A stretch of DNA of 64,000 nucleotides from Granulosicoccus sp045106195. Lineage in GTDB: Bacteria > Pseudomonadota > Gammaproteobacteria > Granulosicoccales > Granulosicoccaceae. Numbering within the stretch: the stretch's first letter is position 1; every line of letters begins with the position of its first letter. Position numbers and translations under genes: made by a program. A model generated the notes under the pieces. That model ran no database searches, was not told where the DNA came from, and saw nothing but the letters and a program-made list of their open reading frames with translations. The DNA is taken from positions 38,991-102,990 of the forward strand of contig JBGCEH010000012.1 in the NCBI GenBank assembly GCA_045106195.1, written 5' to 3'. Shown in pieces: positions 1-8,523 of the stretch.

Positions 1-2
1 CA

Positions 3-101
3 CCGCTGGCATTGCGATTATCAGCACACCATGGAATACCGGTCATCGATGGCGTGGTAGCCGCTGCCGGGATGCTGGTAGCGTTGCATGCCGTGCTCTG
101 A
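3..101 (+). CDS. C-terminal end of a racemase-like protein (partial)
   Basis: An open frame enters from the left edge and stops at a TGA at 99-101, giving the last 32 residues of a protein. The stretch GIPVIDGVVAAAGML resembles the C-terminal PVIDGVAAAVKLAE-type segment of the Asp/Glu/hydantoin racemase superfamily, in which this helix closes the second lobe. Only this segment is visible, so neither substrate nor catalytic cysteines can be judged. The next gene starts about 50 bases downstream on the same strand. The call rests on one short motif and could be wrong. Confidence 0.35.
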   Translation, partial: PLALRLSAHHGIPVIDGVVAAAGMLVALHAVL

Positions 102-152
102 TTCGTCGTAGAATATGCGCTGTGCCTATCGCGCAATCGACGAGACCTTCAA

Positions 153-881
153 ATGACGACCAAGTACAGAACACGAGCCGCTTTTGCAGCAATCATTCTG
201 CTTTCATGCTCGGGTCTGGCAAACGCGCGGGATTACCTCATTGAAGTGGTCCTGTTTGAAACCGTTGCCGGAAAAGATCTCACTGCAGGTGGCCTTTATT
301 ACCCGCGTATCGAGGAGAGTTTGCAACTGGGCTCGGAAAATGCTGTGGCTCAGGGTTTTCTGCCTCTCGAGCTCGACCTGAAACTCTCGGAGAACGCCGC
401 AGCCATTGCAGCATCCAGCCGGTATCGACTATTGCGTCACCTTGCCTGGCGACAGCCCGGTCTGGCTGACAATGACGCAATCGCGGTCAGAGTAGCGCTG
501 GGTGACACAATCCCCATGTTCATACCCGAAGACCTGACACCCTATCCGGCTTTCTATCCCGGCTCCCTCAGCCCGATTCCTGACAGATCGAAACCTATCA
601 GTTCAAGTATAGTAAACGGAACCATCAAGGTACGCCTGGGTCGCTTTCTGCACATGGATACCCGTCTGACATTCACCGATGAGAAGACCAGCCAGAGCTT
701 CAAACTGGCACAGAGCCGAAAAATGCGCAGTGGCGAGTTGCATTATATAGACAACCCCAGGTTCGGTTTGCTGACGCAAATCACCCCGTTGGATGACGAG
801 ATCGGCCCGGCTTCAGAGCCCACAATAGAACCCGAATCTGTGGAAGAGCCCACAGATGAGACAGCATCAGCCCCTGAATAG
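153..881 (+). CDS. csiV: CsiV family periplasmic protein
   Basis: The 242-residue product starts with a signal peptide (hydrophobic residues 9-20, probable cleavage after LANA near residue 25). The body has family features: YLIEVVLFE at the mature N terminus, a central YRLLRHLAWRQPG block, an RLGRFLHMDTRL strand and a MRSGELHYIDNPRFG block near the end. Known CsiV (Vibrio, Pseudomonas) is a periplasmic peptidoglycan-associated protein that supports growth on D-amino acids; in many gammaproteobacteria it lies next to mfd. The last 35 residues are acidic and rich in Glu, Pro and Ser, probably disordered. The ATG has no strong ribosome binding site. Family assignment is good; its role here is inferred from the family. 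Confidence 0.75.
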   Translation: MTTKYRTRAAFAAIILLSCSGLANARDYLIEVVLFETVAGKDLTAGGLYYPRIEESLQLGSENAVAQGFLPLELDLKLSENAAAIAASSRYRLLRHLAWRQPGLADNDAIAVRVALGDTIPMFIPEDLTPYPAFYPGSLSPIPDRSKPISSSIVNGTIKVRLGRFLHMDTRLTFTDEKTSQSFKLAQSRKMRSGELHYIDNPRFGLLTQITPLDDEIGPASEPTIEPESVEEPTDETASAPE

Positions 882-904
882 CGTTAGAAGACGCAACACA
901 CTGC

Positions 905-944
905 CGACGTATTCAGTGAGGGTTCAGTACGCACTGTCTAATCT
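905..944 (+). promoter_or_regulatory. Candidate promoter with a PhoP-box-like direct repeat
   Basis: Two hexamers, ATTCAG (911-916) and GTTCAG (922-927), are separated by five bases, an 11-base period. A possible -10 element TAATCT (939-944) follows 11 bases later. This matches the layout of PhoP-type boxes at activated promoters, where OmpR/PhoP-family dimers bind direct repeats one helical turn apart just upstream of the -10. It precedes an apparent operon that encodes such a regulator. The geometry is seen; regulation is inferred. Confidence 0.4.
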
Positions 945-992
945 ATCTCCTATCGTGGCTTCAATGCCATCAGGATACCGACAGGAGTGATC

Positions 993-1649
993 ATGAAATT
1001 ATTGACTAGAAAAAGCGCCTTAGTCCCTCTCATTGCCTGGGCGTTAAGCGGTGCCACCAGCATATCGGCGGGTAACGCATATGCATCTGATCGACGCATA
1101 ACCAGCGATCGATTTACCGAATTTGCCGACGTTGTTGATGTACAACCCGTCTATAAAAACATCCGGGTACGCGAACCCCGACAGGAATGCTGGGTGGAAA
1201 CACGTCAACGGATCGTGGGTTATGAGGCGCCGCGTTACGAACGCCATCAGGCTCATCGTTCGGAACGAAGTCATTCAGCGGGTGGTGTTGTGGTCGGTGG
1301 ACTGATTGGTGGTGTCATCGGTAATCAGCTGGGTCGTGGACACAGTAGTGGTTCACGGGCCGGTGCGACCATCGCAGGCGCTATTATTGGAAGTGCTGTG
1401 GGGAATGAGGCTCGCGGCAATGTCAGCCGTCACCGAAATCAGCGACCTGCTGCTCGTCGGGGTGCTCCGATTTACCAGACTGAGGAAATCGAGCGATGCA
1501 AGGAAGTCTCTGAATCGCGCCTGGAACAGCGGATTCAGCATTACGATGTTACCTATCGATACAAAGGCCGAACTTTCACTACGAGAACAAAGCGTGATCC
1601 AGGCCGTCAGATCGAACTACAGGTATCCATTTCACCTGCCAGACACTAG
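993..1649 (+). CDS. Glycine-zipper 2TM (17-kDa surface antigen-like) protein
   Basis: This exported protein of about 218 residues has a signal peptide ending near AGNAYA (about residue 29). A glycine-zipper pair follows (GGVVVGGLIGGVIGNQLG, then RAGATIAGAIIGSAVGNEA), the Rickettsia 17-kDa antigen / glycine-zipper 2TM pattern, thought to form a membrane-inserting hairpin in the cell envelope. One cysteine lies before the zipper (RQECWVE) and one after it (IERCKEV); they could form a disulfide. I chose the ATG at 993 because AGGAG (983-987) is well placed for it; a GTG at 987 overlaps that site. The gene is nine bases ahead of the next and probably heads the regulator operon. Confidence 0.75.
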   Translation: MKLLTRKSALVPLIAWALSGATSISAGNAYASDRRITSDRFTEFADVVDVQPVYKNIRVREPRQECWVETRQRIVGYEAPRYERHQAHRSERSHSAGGVVVGGLIGGVIGNQLGRGHSSGSRAGATIAGAIIGSAVGNEARGNVSRHRNQRPAARRGAPIYQTEEIERCKEVSESRLEQRIQHYDVTYRYKGRTFTTRTKRDPGRQIELQVSISPARH

Positions 1650-1658
1650 GATTTATTC

Positions 1659-1955
1659 GTGAACATGTGCCAACGCCATAGACCCCGACTGCCTGCCTTG
1701 CAACCGCGGTTGCAAACGCGGTTGCAACCCCTTGCACTGGTCGTGGCGCTGGCTTTCTTCAGCGCCGCTGCCCCGGCTTATGCTACCGGGGCATCCAGCG
1801 CCCAGCAGGCAGCACAGGTAGCGCTACAGCAAAACGGCGGCGGTGGCAAAGTGCTCGGAGTTACGACGGAAACCGATGGTCAGGGGCGCAAGGTCTTTGC
1901 AGTAAAAATTCTGAGTAACGGCCGCGTACGTGTTGTTCGGATTCCGCAGATCTGA
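1659..1955 (+). CDS. Small exported PepSY-like protein
   Basis: This 98-residue protein begins at GTG 1659, nine bases after the previous stop and with AGGA at a suitable distance. A long, arginine-rich signal peptide ends near APAYA. The mature part (SSAQQAAQVALQQNGGGGKVLGVTTE, then GRKVFAVKILSNGRVRVVRIP) fits a single PepSY-type fold: a short helix followed by strands, as in small periplasmic proteins encoded beside PhoP/PhoQ-like systems. The signal peptide contains three near-identical 12-base units (1698-1733). Position directly ahead of the regulator suggests a role as periplasmic accessory or input to the kinase; that is inference. Confidence 0.65.
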   Translation: MNMCQRHRPRLPALQPRLQTRLQPLALVVALAFFSAAAPAYATGASSAQQAAQVALQQNGGGGKVLGVTTETDGQGRKVFAVKILSNGRVRVVRIPQI

Positions 1956-1989
1956 ATTGAATTGATCCAACAAGACAGGACAGAATCCC

Positions 1990-2667
1990 ATGCGTGCACT
2001 GGTAGTAGAAGATGAACCCACGTTACGCGAGCAACTCGTCAGTACCCTTCGAGAACAGGGCTTTGCCATTGACCAGGCTGGTGATGGTGAAGAAGGGCTC
2101 TACCTTGCGCAGAACATGCCGATAGATCTCGCCATCATTGATCTGGGCCTGCCAGACAGAGACGGCCTGTCACTGATTCAGAATCTTCGCAAGAAAAACA
2201 TGAAGTACCCGGTTTTGATCCTCACGGCACGTGACACCTGGCAAGACAAGGTAGACGGCCTTGAAGCCGGTGCAGATGATTACCTCACCAAACCGTTTCA
2301 CATGGAGGAGCTACTGGCTCGGATCCGCGCCTTGTTGAGACGCACAGGCGGATGGACAGATTCAGTGATGCAGTTTGACAGGCTCAGTATCGATACCCGG
2401 GCGCAACAGGTCAAAGTCGATGAGCAGGTGATCGAACTCACCGCTTACGAATACCGTGTGCTGGTCTATCTAGCAACCAACGGTGGAAAGGTTATCAGTA
2501 AAAGCACTCTGCTTGATCATCTATATGACGAGGACACCGACCGCGATCCCAACATTCTGGAAGTCTTTATCAGACGCTTGCGGCAGAAACTGGATGCGGA
2601 TAAAACCCTCAACCCTATCGAGACGCTTCGCGGTCGTGGCTACCGTCTGGCGCTGGAACGCTCCTGA
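1990..2667 (+). CDS. OmpR/PhoP-family response regulator
   Basis: The 225-residue protein has an N-terminal receiver domain (about 1-115) with the acidic pocket E7-D8, phosphoacceptor D51 in IIDLGLPD, T79 and K101 in YLTKPF. A C-terminal winged-helix DNA-binding domain follows (about 130-222), with the ELTAYEYRVLVYL start and an RGRGYRL ending. It is closest in style to PhoP/QseB-type regulators. It lies 34 bases after the PepSY-like gene and 13 bases before its partner kinase. A direct repeat near 911-927 upstream of the operon is a plausible binding site. Which signal or regulon it serves cannot be read from the sequence, so I give no symbol. Confidence 0.9.
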   Translation: MRALVVEDEPTLREQLVSTLREQGFAIDQAGDGEEGLYLAQNMPIDLAIIDLGLPDRDGLSLIQNLRKKNMKYPVLILTARDTWQDKVDGLEAGADDYLTKPFHMEELLARIRALLRRTGGWTDSVMQFDRLSIDTRAQQVKVDEQVIELTAYEYRVLVYLATNGGKVISKSTLLDHLYDEDTDRDPNILEVFIRRLRQKLDADKTLNPIETLRGRGYRLALERS

Positions 2668-2680
2668 AGCCATCAGCAAC

Positions 2681-4012
2681 GTGAGATCGATTACCTCAAG
2701 GCTTGTTATCGGCACCAGCCTGTTCATTGCTGTGTTTATCGTATTGTTGGCGCTGTCGATTTCCTACTCGGTTCATACAAGGGCCGAAACTGCACGTTTT
2801 GATGCGTTGAAGGGCGTAGTCTACGGTATTCTCGGTGCTACCGATATCGACAGTAATGCCCAATTGTCGGTGAATACTGCGAGTTTGCCCGACGACAGTC
2901 TGAACAACTTCAACGCCAATCTGTATGCAGAGATAATTGCCAACGATCGATCTCAATTGTGGAAAAGCAACTCAACCGTCAAACCACTCCCCGCCACTGT
3001 CATTCGTCCCATCAATGACTGGATGTTCGAGAAGGTTACAGGTATTGATGGGATTGACTTGTTGCGTGTGCAGTACGTCATCGCTTGGGAACTGGCAAAT
3101 GGCGAAGAGCTGCCATTTATCGTACACGTCGCAGAAAACGTCGAAGATCTAAGTACCCAACTCAAACGCTTCGATCGCGTTTTATGGCTTGCCCTGCTGG
3201 CCGTGGCTCCGATACTGCCGATCGTTCAGTTCATCATGCTGCGTGTGTCCTTGAAACCGCTACGCGATATCGGGGAACAGATTGATGAGATAGAACAGGG
3301 GAAACGTGATGCCTTGAGCGACACGGTACCGATAGAACTTGAATCACTGACTAGCAGCCTGAATACCCTGCTTCATACCGAACGCGAACGGCATACCCAG
3401 TACAAGAACCTGTTAGGCGATCTCAGCCACAACCTTAAAACACCGATTTCGGTGCTCCAGAACATCGGTGAAAAGAACAGTACCGATGGGAAAAGTATTC
3501 TGCAACAGACTCAACAGATGAAGAAATCGCTGGAGCGTTATGCCCAGCGTGCCACCATCAGGACGCCACGCTATCTGTCACCAACCATTCAGGTAAGGCC
3601 TTTCATTCGTCGTATTACACTGACGCTGAACAAACTGTATGACTCGCCATCGGTGCAATTCACCGTCAATGTCGACGAACAATTTTCGGTGCGTATGGAT
3701 GAGGCAGACCTACTTGAAGTGCTTGGAAATCTGCTTGAGAATGCGTGTAAGTACGGCGCACGGCATATCCGCATTAATCAACTGAAAGGTGAAGCGGTAT
3801 TGATTATCGAAGACGATGGGCCAGGCTGGCCCGCTGGCGATCTGTCGCAATATACCAAGCGCGGCATTCGCGCCGATACACAAACCTCTGGCCAGGGAAT
3901 TGGACTCGCTGCCAGCGATCAGATCATTCGCTCGTATGGCGGTGAACTAACTCTGGCTCGCGTCAGAGAGGGTGGTGCCCAGGTCCAGTTGAATTTTTCA
4001 TTTAGGTGCTAA
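2681..4012 (+). CDS. PhoQ-like membrane sensor histidine kinase
   Basis: The kinase probably starts at GTG 2681, 13 bases after the regulator; upstream in-frame sequence overlaps the regulator and is unlikely to be used. The 443-residue product has one membrane helix near the N terminus (LVIGTSLFIAVFIVLLALSI), a periplasmic region of about 130 residues, a second helix (LWLALLAVAPILPIVQFIML) and a short HAMP-like linker. The histidine is in LLGDLSHNLKTPIS. The ATPase domain shows the N box (LLENACKYG), G1 (IEDDGPGWP) and G2 (GQGIGLAAS). It is expected to phosphorylate D51 of the adjacent regulator. The periplasmic part is a likely PhoQ-like sensor fold, but its ligand is unknown. Confidence 0.88.
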   Translation: MRSITSRLVIGTSLFIAVFIVLLALSISYSVHTRAETARFDALKGVVYGILGATDIDSNAQLSVNTASLPDDSLNNFNANLYAEIIANDRSQLWKSNSTVKPLPATVIRPINDWMFEKVTGIDGIDLLRVQYVIAWELANGEELPFIVHVAENVEDLSTQLKRFDRVLWLALLAVAPILPIVQFIMLRVSLKPLRDIGEQIDEIEQGKRDALSDTVPIELESLTSSLNTLLHTERERHTQYKNLLGDLSHNLKTPISVLQNIGEKNSTDGKSILQQTQQMKKSLERYAQRATIRTPRYLSPTIQVRPFIRRITLTLNKLYDSPSVQFTVNVDEQFSVRMDEADLLEVLGNLLENACKYGARHIRINQLKGEAVLIIEDDGPGWPAGDLSQYTKRGIRADTQTSGQGIGLAASDQIIRSYGGELTLARVREGGAQVQLNFSFRC

Positions 4013-4572
4013 CCGAAACCGGTATCGAACTACTGTGCAGACGTTACCTTTACAGACAGCCGCGCACCTCGGATGAATTGCGCCCCCTTGCAACGATTCA
4101 ATGCTACTTGAGCATCGGTAAGCTGTTTGATAGAGGCCATGATCCGGGCATCTGCCAGCTTGTGCAGAGATCTTGAACTAGCGATACTGCCATTCGTGTT
4201 GTCGACAAGGACTAAAACGAATTCATCGACTAAAAGCTTAGGGTCATGGCGAGACAATTGAAAACATCCGACGCAACGGTGAAAATTTTCCCGAGACCGA
4301 AAAATCTATCGATCTGGTATGCGACTGGGATTGTACAAAAATCACCCGGAAAAGATGCACCCCCTGATCAGTCTGTAACAAATAATTTACAGTGATTAAA
4401 AATGTCGCCTTAGGCTAGTGGATCATGCGGCGTGTCGGCAACACGTTTCGTCCCTAGCGCCACCAGGCCGGCGTTCGATTTGCTCCCCACATACTCGATA
4501 CGTTTGGCTTTTCTGCCTTGTTCTGACGACGTTGGGCCCAAATGTCTGTCAGCGAACTAACCGCACGACCCA
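4013..4572. other. 560-base convergent intergenic region
   Basis: This stretch separates the sensor kinase (plus) from a methyltransferase (minus). It holds one weak reverse ORF (4030-4257), an inverted repeat CTGTAA-N8-TTACAG (4373-4392) and a small hairpin CGTGT-CGGCA-ACACG followed by TTT (4431-4448) that could act as a weak terminator. I find no tRNA, no convincing promoter and no further gene. Confidence 0.5.
4030..4257 (-). CDS. Possible small hypothetical protein
   Basis: A 75-residue reverse frame starts with ATG and encodes a soluble, mixed-charge sequence with no motif I recognise. It contains no signal peptide or membrane segment. No clear ribosome binding site precedes the ATG (GTCTCGCC). 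It lies in an otherwise empty convergent region, which is the only argument for it. It may be a chance frame or decayed remnant. Confidence 0.18.
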   Translation of the reverse strand: MSRHDPKLLVDEFVLVLVDNTNGSIASSRSLHKLADARIMASIKQLTDAQVALNRCKGAQFIRGARLSVKVTSAQ

Positions 4573-5394
4573 CTACCGATAAGCAATAATGTATCCCAGC
4601 CAACATGCATAGTCTTCTGCCTGATCCGTCGCAACATAGTCATCCAGCGCTTCATCAGTCTTGGGGTCGAACTTTTGACGATAGACAACGCTCTTGCTGA
4701 AGCCCGCCTCAGCAAGAATCTCGCGCAATTCGCGAGCTCCCCAGACCCGCCAGGTGTAGGTGAAGGCTTTCTTCATCTTAGACTTGTCGGGAAAATGGAA
4801 GTGGATATGGCAGGTTAGCTCGTTAGTAATCGCGTTGAACTCAGCTTGCTCCCAGATGTACTTGAAGCCATCTACCTTGCGCTTCTCTTTCTGGGTCTGG
4901 TAACACTCCGAGCCACCAAAGACATCCAGAAACAGCAATCCATCATCCTTCAGGGCTTCACGGGCGCGCTTGAAATAGTCAAGCATGGTGGAGCGTTCCT
5001 GAAAAAACCAGTAACTGAAGTTGTACGCCTGAAGAACATCAACCTTATCGGTTTTCACCTTCAGCACATCGTCTTCAATTAGATCGATTCTCTGCTTCTG
5101 TCCCTCGGTTAGCTTGGCAATGTTGTGCTTTACGCTCCAGTTCAGAACTTCCGGATCGAAATCGACGGCAATGGCAGTGTTACCCTTACGCCGCTTGACC
5201 CACTGGCATGATGAGATGGCAGTACCCGCAAAGTCCTCACGCATACTCGCGGGTTTACGACCGCGTATCTGCTTGAATGTCTTGTCGATAAAATCCAGTT
5301 CGAAATCGGGATTCTGAACAGAAGCCTGATAAAGCAGATGCCTGTCTGCCGTTTCAGCCATGGTTGGCTTGTCTTTTTTCTTCGCTGCGCCCAT
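4573..5394 (-). CDS. Class I SAM-dependent methyltransferase
   Basis: The 273-residue protein has a Rossmann-type methyltransferase core. Motif I is in REDFAGTAISSCQWV and the acidic ribose-binding position in AVDFDPEVLNW. A DDVL motif follows, then FLDVFGGSE at the end of strand 4. The C-terminal half contains a basic antiparallel-strand region (CHIHFHFPDKSKMKKAF), which may bind substrate. The N terminus is lysine-rich (MGAAKKKDK) and the block AETADRHLLYQASVQ is characteristic of a widespread but uncharacterised branch. It is monocistronic, with about 100 bases between it and the ABC permease gene. The acceptor molecule is not predictable. Confidence 0.75.
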   Translation of the reverse strand: MGAAKKKDKPTMAETADRHLLYQASVQNPDFELDFIDKTFKQIRGRKPASMREDFAGTAISSCQWVKRRKGNTAIAVDFDPEVLNWSVKHNIAKLTEGQKQRIDLIEDDVLKVKTDKVDVLQAYNFSYWFFQERSTMLDYFKRAREALKDDGLLFLDVFGGSECYQTQKEKRKVDGFKYIWEQAEFNAITNELTCHIHFHFPDKSKMKKAFTYTWRVWGARELREILAEAGFSKSVVYRQKFDPKTDEALDDYVATDQAEDYACWLGYIIAYR

Positions 5395-5497
5395 GCGCTA
5401 TAACCTGCTGACGTGGTGGTGGAATCGCAAAGCAGTCTACACGCTGTAGAGATTACGTGCAGACGCAGTATACGTTGAGGCTCAGAAACCGGCTGGG

Positions 5498-6325
5498 CTA
5501 ATGTTTGATACCTACCCCGCGGTTCAACAACGTCATTGCCAAAGTGCCCAATACTACGATAAAGGCAGCAATAACCATAAAGCTGGTCCAGATGGGTATG
5601 TCGCTGGTGCCCAGTATGCCGTAACGAAACCCGTTGACCATGTATAACACCGGATTGAACAGCGAGGCGGTCTGCCAGAAAGATGGCAACATACTGATGG
5701 AATAGAATACGCCCCCAAGATAGGTCAATGGCGTGAGAATGAAGTTGGGGACGATGGATATGTCATCAAATGACTTGGCAAATACCGCATTGATGAGACC
5801 GCCCAGCGAGAACATCATAGACGTCAGGATTGCAACGGCAATAGTAATAAAGGGATGTACGGGATTTATATCAGAAAAGAACAGGGACACGGCAGCAACC
5901 AGAGAGCCAACCAGCAGGCCACGCGCCATGCCACCCACTATGTAGCCCAGAAGGATGGTCACGTTACTCACCGGCGACACCAGCAGTTCCTCAATATAGT
6001 TTTGCATCTTGGCGCTGAAAAAGGAGCTCACCACATTCGAGTATGAATTGATGATCACCGACATCATGATGATGCCTGGCACGATAAAGTCGATATATCG
6101 AAAGCCATCCATGTCACTGATACGTGCACCAATAAGACTACCGAATATCAACATGTACAACACGGCATTGATGGATGGCGGCACAATCGTTTGCACCCAG
6201 ATTCGAGCAAATCGTCGTATCTCCTTCCGGACAATCGTCTGAAAGGCAATTCGGTTGACTGCTACCAAATCAACTGGCGTTTCTGTTTTCGGCTCGGTAC
6301 TGATCACCCCGTCACTCGCACTCAT
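5498..6325 (-). CDS. yadH: ABC-2 type exporter permease (YadH-like)
   Basis: The 275-residue membrane protein has six predicted helices and the ABC-2 permease layout. An N-terminal cytosolic segment is followed by helices from about residue 52, and the conserved MQNYIEELLVSPVS cytosolic loop lies after the second helix. It is the partner of the ATPase gene just upstream; the start codon overlaps that gene's stop by four bases (ATGA), so the two are translationally coupled. In enterobacteria YadG/YadH form such a pair, with an undefined export substrate. The symbol marks similarity of architecture, not tested orthology. Confidence 0.75.
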   Translation of the reverse strand: MSASDGVISTEPKTETPVDLVAVNRIAFQTIVRKEIRRFARIWVQTIVPPSINAVLYMLIFGSLIGARISDMDGFRYIDFIVPGIIMMSVIINSYSNVVSSFFSAKMQNYIEELLVSPVSNVTILLGYIVGGMARGLLVGSLVAAVSLFFSDINPVHPFITIAVAILTSMMFSLGGLINAVFAKSFDDISIVPNFILTPLTYLGGVFYSISMLPSFWQTASLFNPVLYMVNGFRYGILGTSDIPIWTSFMVIAAFIVVLGTLAMTLLNRGVGIKH

Positions 6326-7251
6326 GTTGCTTCTGCTTCCTTGCGACTGACCAGACGCATGAAAAATTCTTCGAGCCGGTTACTCTTGTTACGCAAACTG
6401 GTGACCTCGATATCAATATCGGACAGCCGCTGAAAAAGACTGTTGATCGTCTCACCTTTGGGCACATCCACTTCCAGTCGCTCAGCATCGCGCACTCTGA
6501 CACTGAAAGGTTCCATCGAAGGCGCAAGTTCGGGGTGACCTCGGGTATCGAGTACAAAGGTTTCCATCATCGAGCGGCTGAGCAACTGGGCAACCGCTCC
6601 TTGTTCAACAATCTCTCCCCGATCAATGATGGCTACGTTTCGGCACAGCGCTTCGGCTTCTTCCAGATAATGCGTGGTAAGAATTATGGTGGTGCCATGC
6701 TGCTCGTTGAGATCAGTCAGAAATTCCCACATGGAGCGTCTGATTTCCAGATCGACACCTGCAGTGGGTTCATCAAGGATCAACAGTCTGGGTTCGTGAA
6801 TGAGCGCTCTGGCGATCATCAGGCGTCGTTTCATGCCACCTGAAAGCTCTCGCGCAGGGGATTTCCGCTTGTCCCACAGATCCAGTTTACTCAGGTAGTA
6901 CTCAGCGCGCCGTAGGGCCTCCCCACGCTCGATACCGTTGTAGCCAGCCACGTTAAGCACGGTTGGCAGGACAGGCTCGAAAACATTGAAGTTGAATTCC
7001 TGAGGAACCAGTCCGATACTGGCCTTGGCAGCCTCTTTCTGCAAATCGATATCGTAGTCGAAGACCTTGACCTGCCCTGCACTCTTGTTGACAAGTGAGC
7101 AGACAATACCGATAGCGGTTGATTTACCTGCCCCATTGGGTCCCAGCAGGGCAAAGAAATCACCTTCCGGGACTTTCAGATCGATGCCTTTCAAGGCATA
7201 CATATTGTTACCGTACGTCTTTTCGAGGCCGGATATGGACAGAGCATTCAT
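6322..7251 (-). CDS. yadG: ABC transporter ATPase (YadG-like)
   Basis: The 309-residue ATPase shows Walker A GPNGAGKST (37-45), a Q-loop in LVPQEFNF, signature LSGGMKRR, Walker B LLILDEPTAGVD and the switch histidine in LTTHYLEEAE. After the nucleotide-binding domain a C-terminal extension of about 80 residues forms the small regulatory domain common in DrrA/YadG-type ATPases. The stop overlaps the start of the permease gene, so the two proteins are made in step as a two-plus-two exporter in the inner membrane. Substrate is unknown. Confidence 0.85.
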   Translation of the reverse strand: MNALSISGLEKTYGNNMYALKGIDLKVPEGDFFALLGPNGAGKSTAIGIVCSLVNKSAGQVKVFDYDIDLQKEAAKASIGLVPQEFNFNVFEPVLPTVLNVAGYNGIERGEALRRAEYYLSKLDLWDKRKSPARELSGGMKRRLMIARALIHEPRLLILDEPTAGVDLEIRRSMWEFLTDLNEQHGTTIILTTHYLEEAEALCRNVAIIDRGEIVEQGAVAQLLSRSMMETFVLDTRGHPELAPSMEPFSVRVRDAERLEVDVPKGETINSLFQRLSDIDIEVTSLRNKSNRLEEFFMRLVSRKEAEAT

Positions 7252-7337
7252 AGGCAGAACTTACGCTCGGAAAAGCTCCCTAGTTTAGCAACAATTACCA
7301 GTCCGAGCCTTGGACTGACAGTAACTACGGTAATCGG

Positions 7338-8366
7338 CTAAGGCACAAGTCCGGAGTAGCTCGCTTGATCAATTTCCTCTTTGACAGGATTGAGCATATT
7401 GTGGGCAGCCATGTATCGCCGATAATGTGCCTGTACTTTCACCACATAGGCTTCAGTCTCGGCAAAAGGGGGCACGCCATTGTAACGCTTGACGTTTCCC
7501 GGACCCGCGTTATAAGCGGCTAGTGCGAGCTCGATAGTATCAAACTGCTTCTGCAAAGAAGCAAGATATCGAACACCAGCACTCACATTTTGTGCAGGAT
7601 CATGGACGTCTCGTACTTTCAGCCAACGGGCGGTGTCCGGCATCAGCTGCATCAAACCCTGTGCACCCACTGGGGATAACGCCTTGTTGTTGAAACAGGA
7701 TTCTTCGGTGATAACCGCCTTGACAAGGTGCGGGCTGACTTCGTATTGGTCGGCGTACGTATAGATCAAGTCCCGGTAACGATCGGCCCGTGTTGCGACT
7801 GCCTGAGGAGTGAGTCCCATACAGCGAACCCTTGCGATGGGCTCGACACCATCAGGCTTGCCGGCACCTTGCAGCGTACGCCAGGCTATGAGCTGAGCCC
7901 AGGGCCCGGGAGCGGCAAATGGCGATCGCTTGTGCTTTTGGCGAGTTCGGATATCAGGAAAGCCTACTCCATGAAATTTACCTGGTACCGATGCACGCTG
8001 TTCCATGATGATCCGGTCTGGCGAATAGACAGAATGATGCAACCAGGCGCGACTGCTGATCCCACCCAAAATAAAACCAAAGGGTTCCACTCTGGCAAGA
8101 CTGGATGGCCGGATAGCCCCTGCGGGGATGCTAACGGGTACCGGCGATGGTAGAGGGAGTGATTCAGTCTGATTGACCATGGGGTCAGATCGATTGGTCA
8201 TCTCTGGTGCTACTGCGTTTGCTGCATCCTCTTGAAATTTTTCCGGATTGGTAAATCCCAGCAATATTGTGGTAGCCATGCACAGCAACGCCACACAAGC
8301 AGAATCTGCCACGCCAGTCTTCTGCTTGAACATCAATCTCATAGGTGGATGTGACAGTGTTGCCAT
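7338..8366 (-). CDS. Lytic transglycosylase with SLT domain
   Basis: The 342-residue protein has a membrane anchor or signal near residues 20-38, a long low-complexity linker and a C-terminal SLT domain from about residue 200. The domain includes AVITEESCFN (catalytic glutamate at about 222), GAQGLMQLMPDTA, the QNVSAGVRYLASL helix and AAYNAGPGNVKRYNG. These are hallmarks of family-1 lytic transglycosylases, which cleave peptidoglycan between MurNAc and GlcNAc to leave 1,6-anhydro ends. The catalytic motif is E-E-S rather than the usual V/I-E-S. ATGs at 8366, 8342 and 8333 are all possible starts and none has a strong ribosome binding site. The linker is unusually long, so the enzyme may span the periplasm. 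Confidence 0.82.
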   Translation of the reverse strand: MATLSHPPMRLMFKQKTGVADSACVALLCMATTILLGFTNPEKFQEDAANAVAPEMTNRSDPMVNQTESLPLPSPVPVSIPAGAIRPSSLARVEPFGFILGGISSRAWLHHSVYSPDRIIMEQRASVPGKFHGVGFPDIRTRQKHKRSPFAAPGPWAQLIAWRTLQGAGKPDGVEPIARVRCMGLTPQAVATRADRYRDLIYTYADQYEVSPHLVKAVITEESCFNNKALSPVGAQGLMQLMPDTARWLKVRDVHDPAQNVSAGVRYLASLQKQFDTIELALAAYNAGPGNVKRYNGVPPFAETEAYVVKVQAHYRRYMAAHNMLNPVKEEIDQASYSGLVP

Positions 8367-8523
8367 GCACGAAAGGCTGTGCAGTCGATATCAATAAGAG
8401 ACAAGCCATCCATGACTGTACCGTGTTCGTCGGCCAACAATCGGGCAATTTTACCCTCGATAAGCCCGAATGCAATCAATATGCCGGGGAGTAGGTGAAG
8501 ATGCGCACCCATGCACAGAATCC

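Noticed and set aside
1306..1662. 118-residue plus frame over the glycine-zipper gene
   Set aside because: Out-of-frame shadow of the glycine-zipper gene, which has signal peptide and family motifs.
4373..4392. LexA box in CTGTAA-N8-TTACAG
   Set aside because: The CTGT and ACAG halves are 12 bases apart rather than eight, and the site is not near a promoter.
7728..8153. 141-residue plus frame opposite the transglycosylase
   Set aside because: Overlaps the linker and start of the SLT gene in antisense and has no motif or ribosome binding site.
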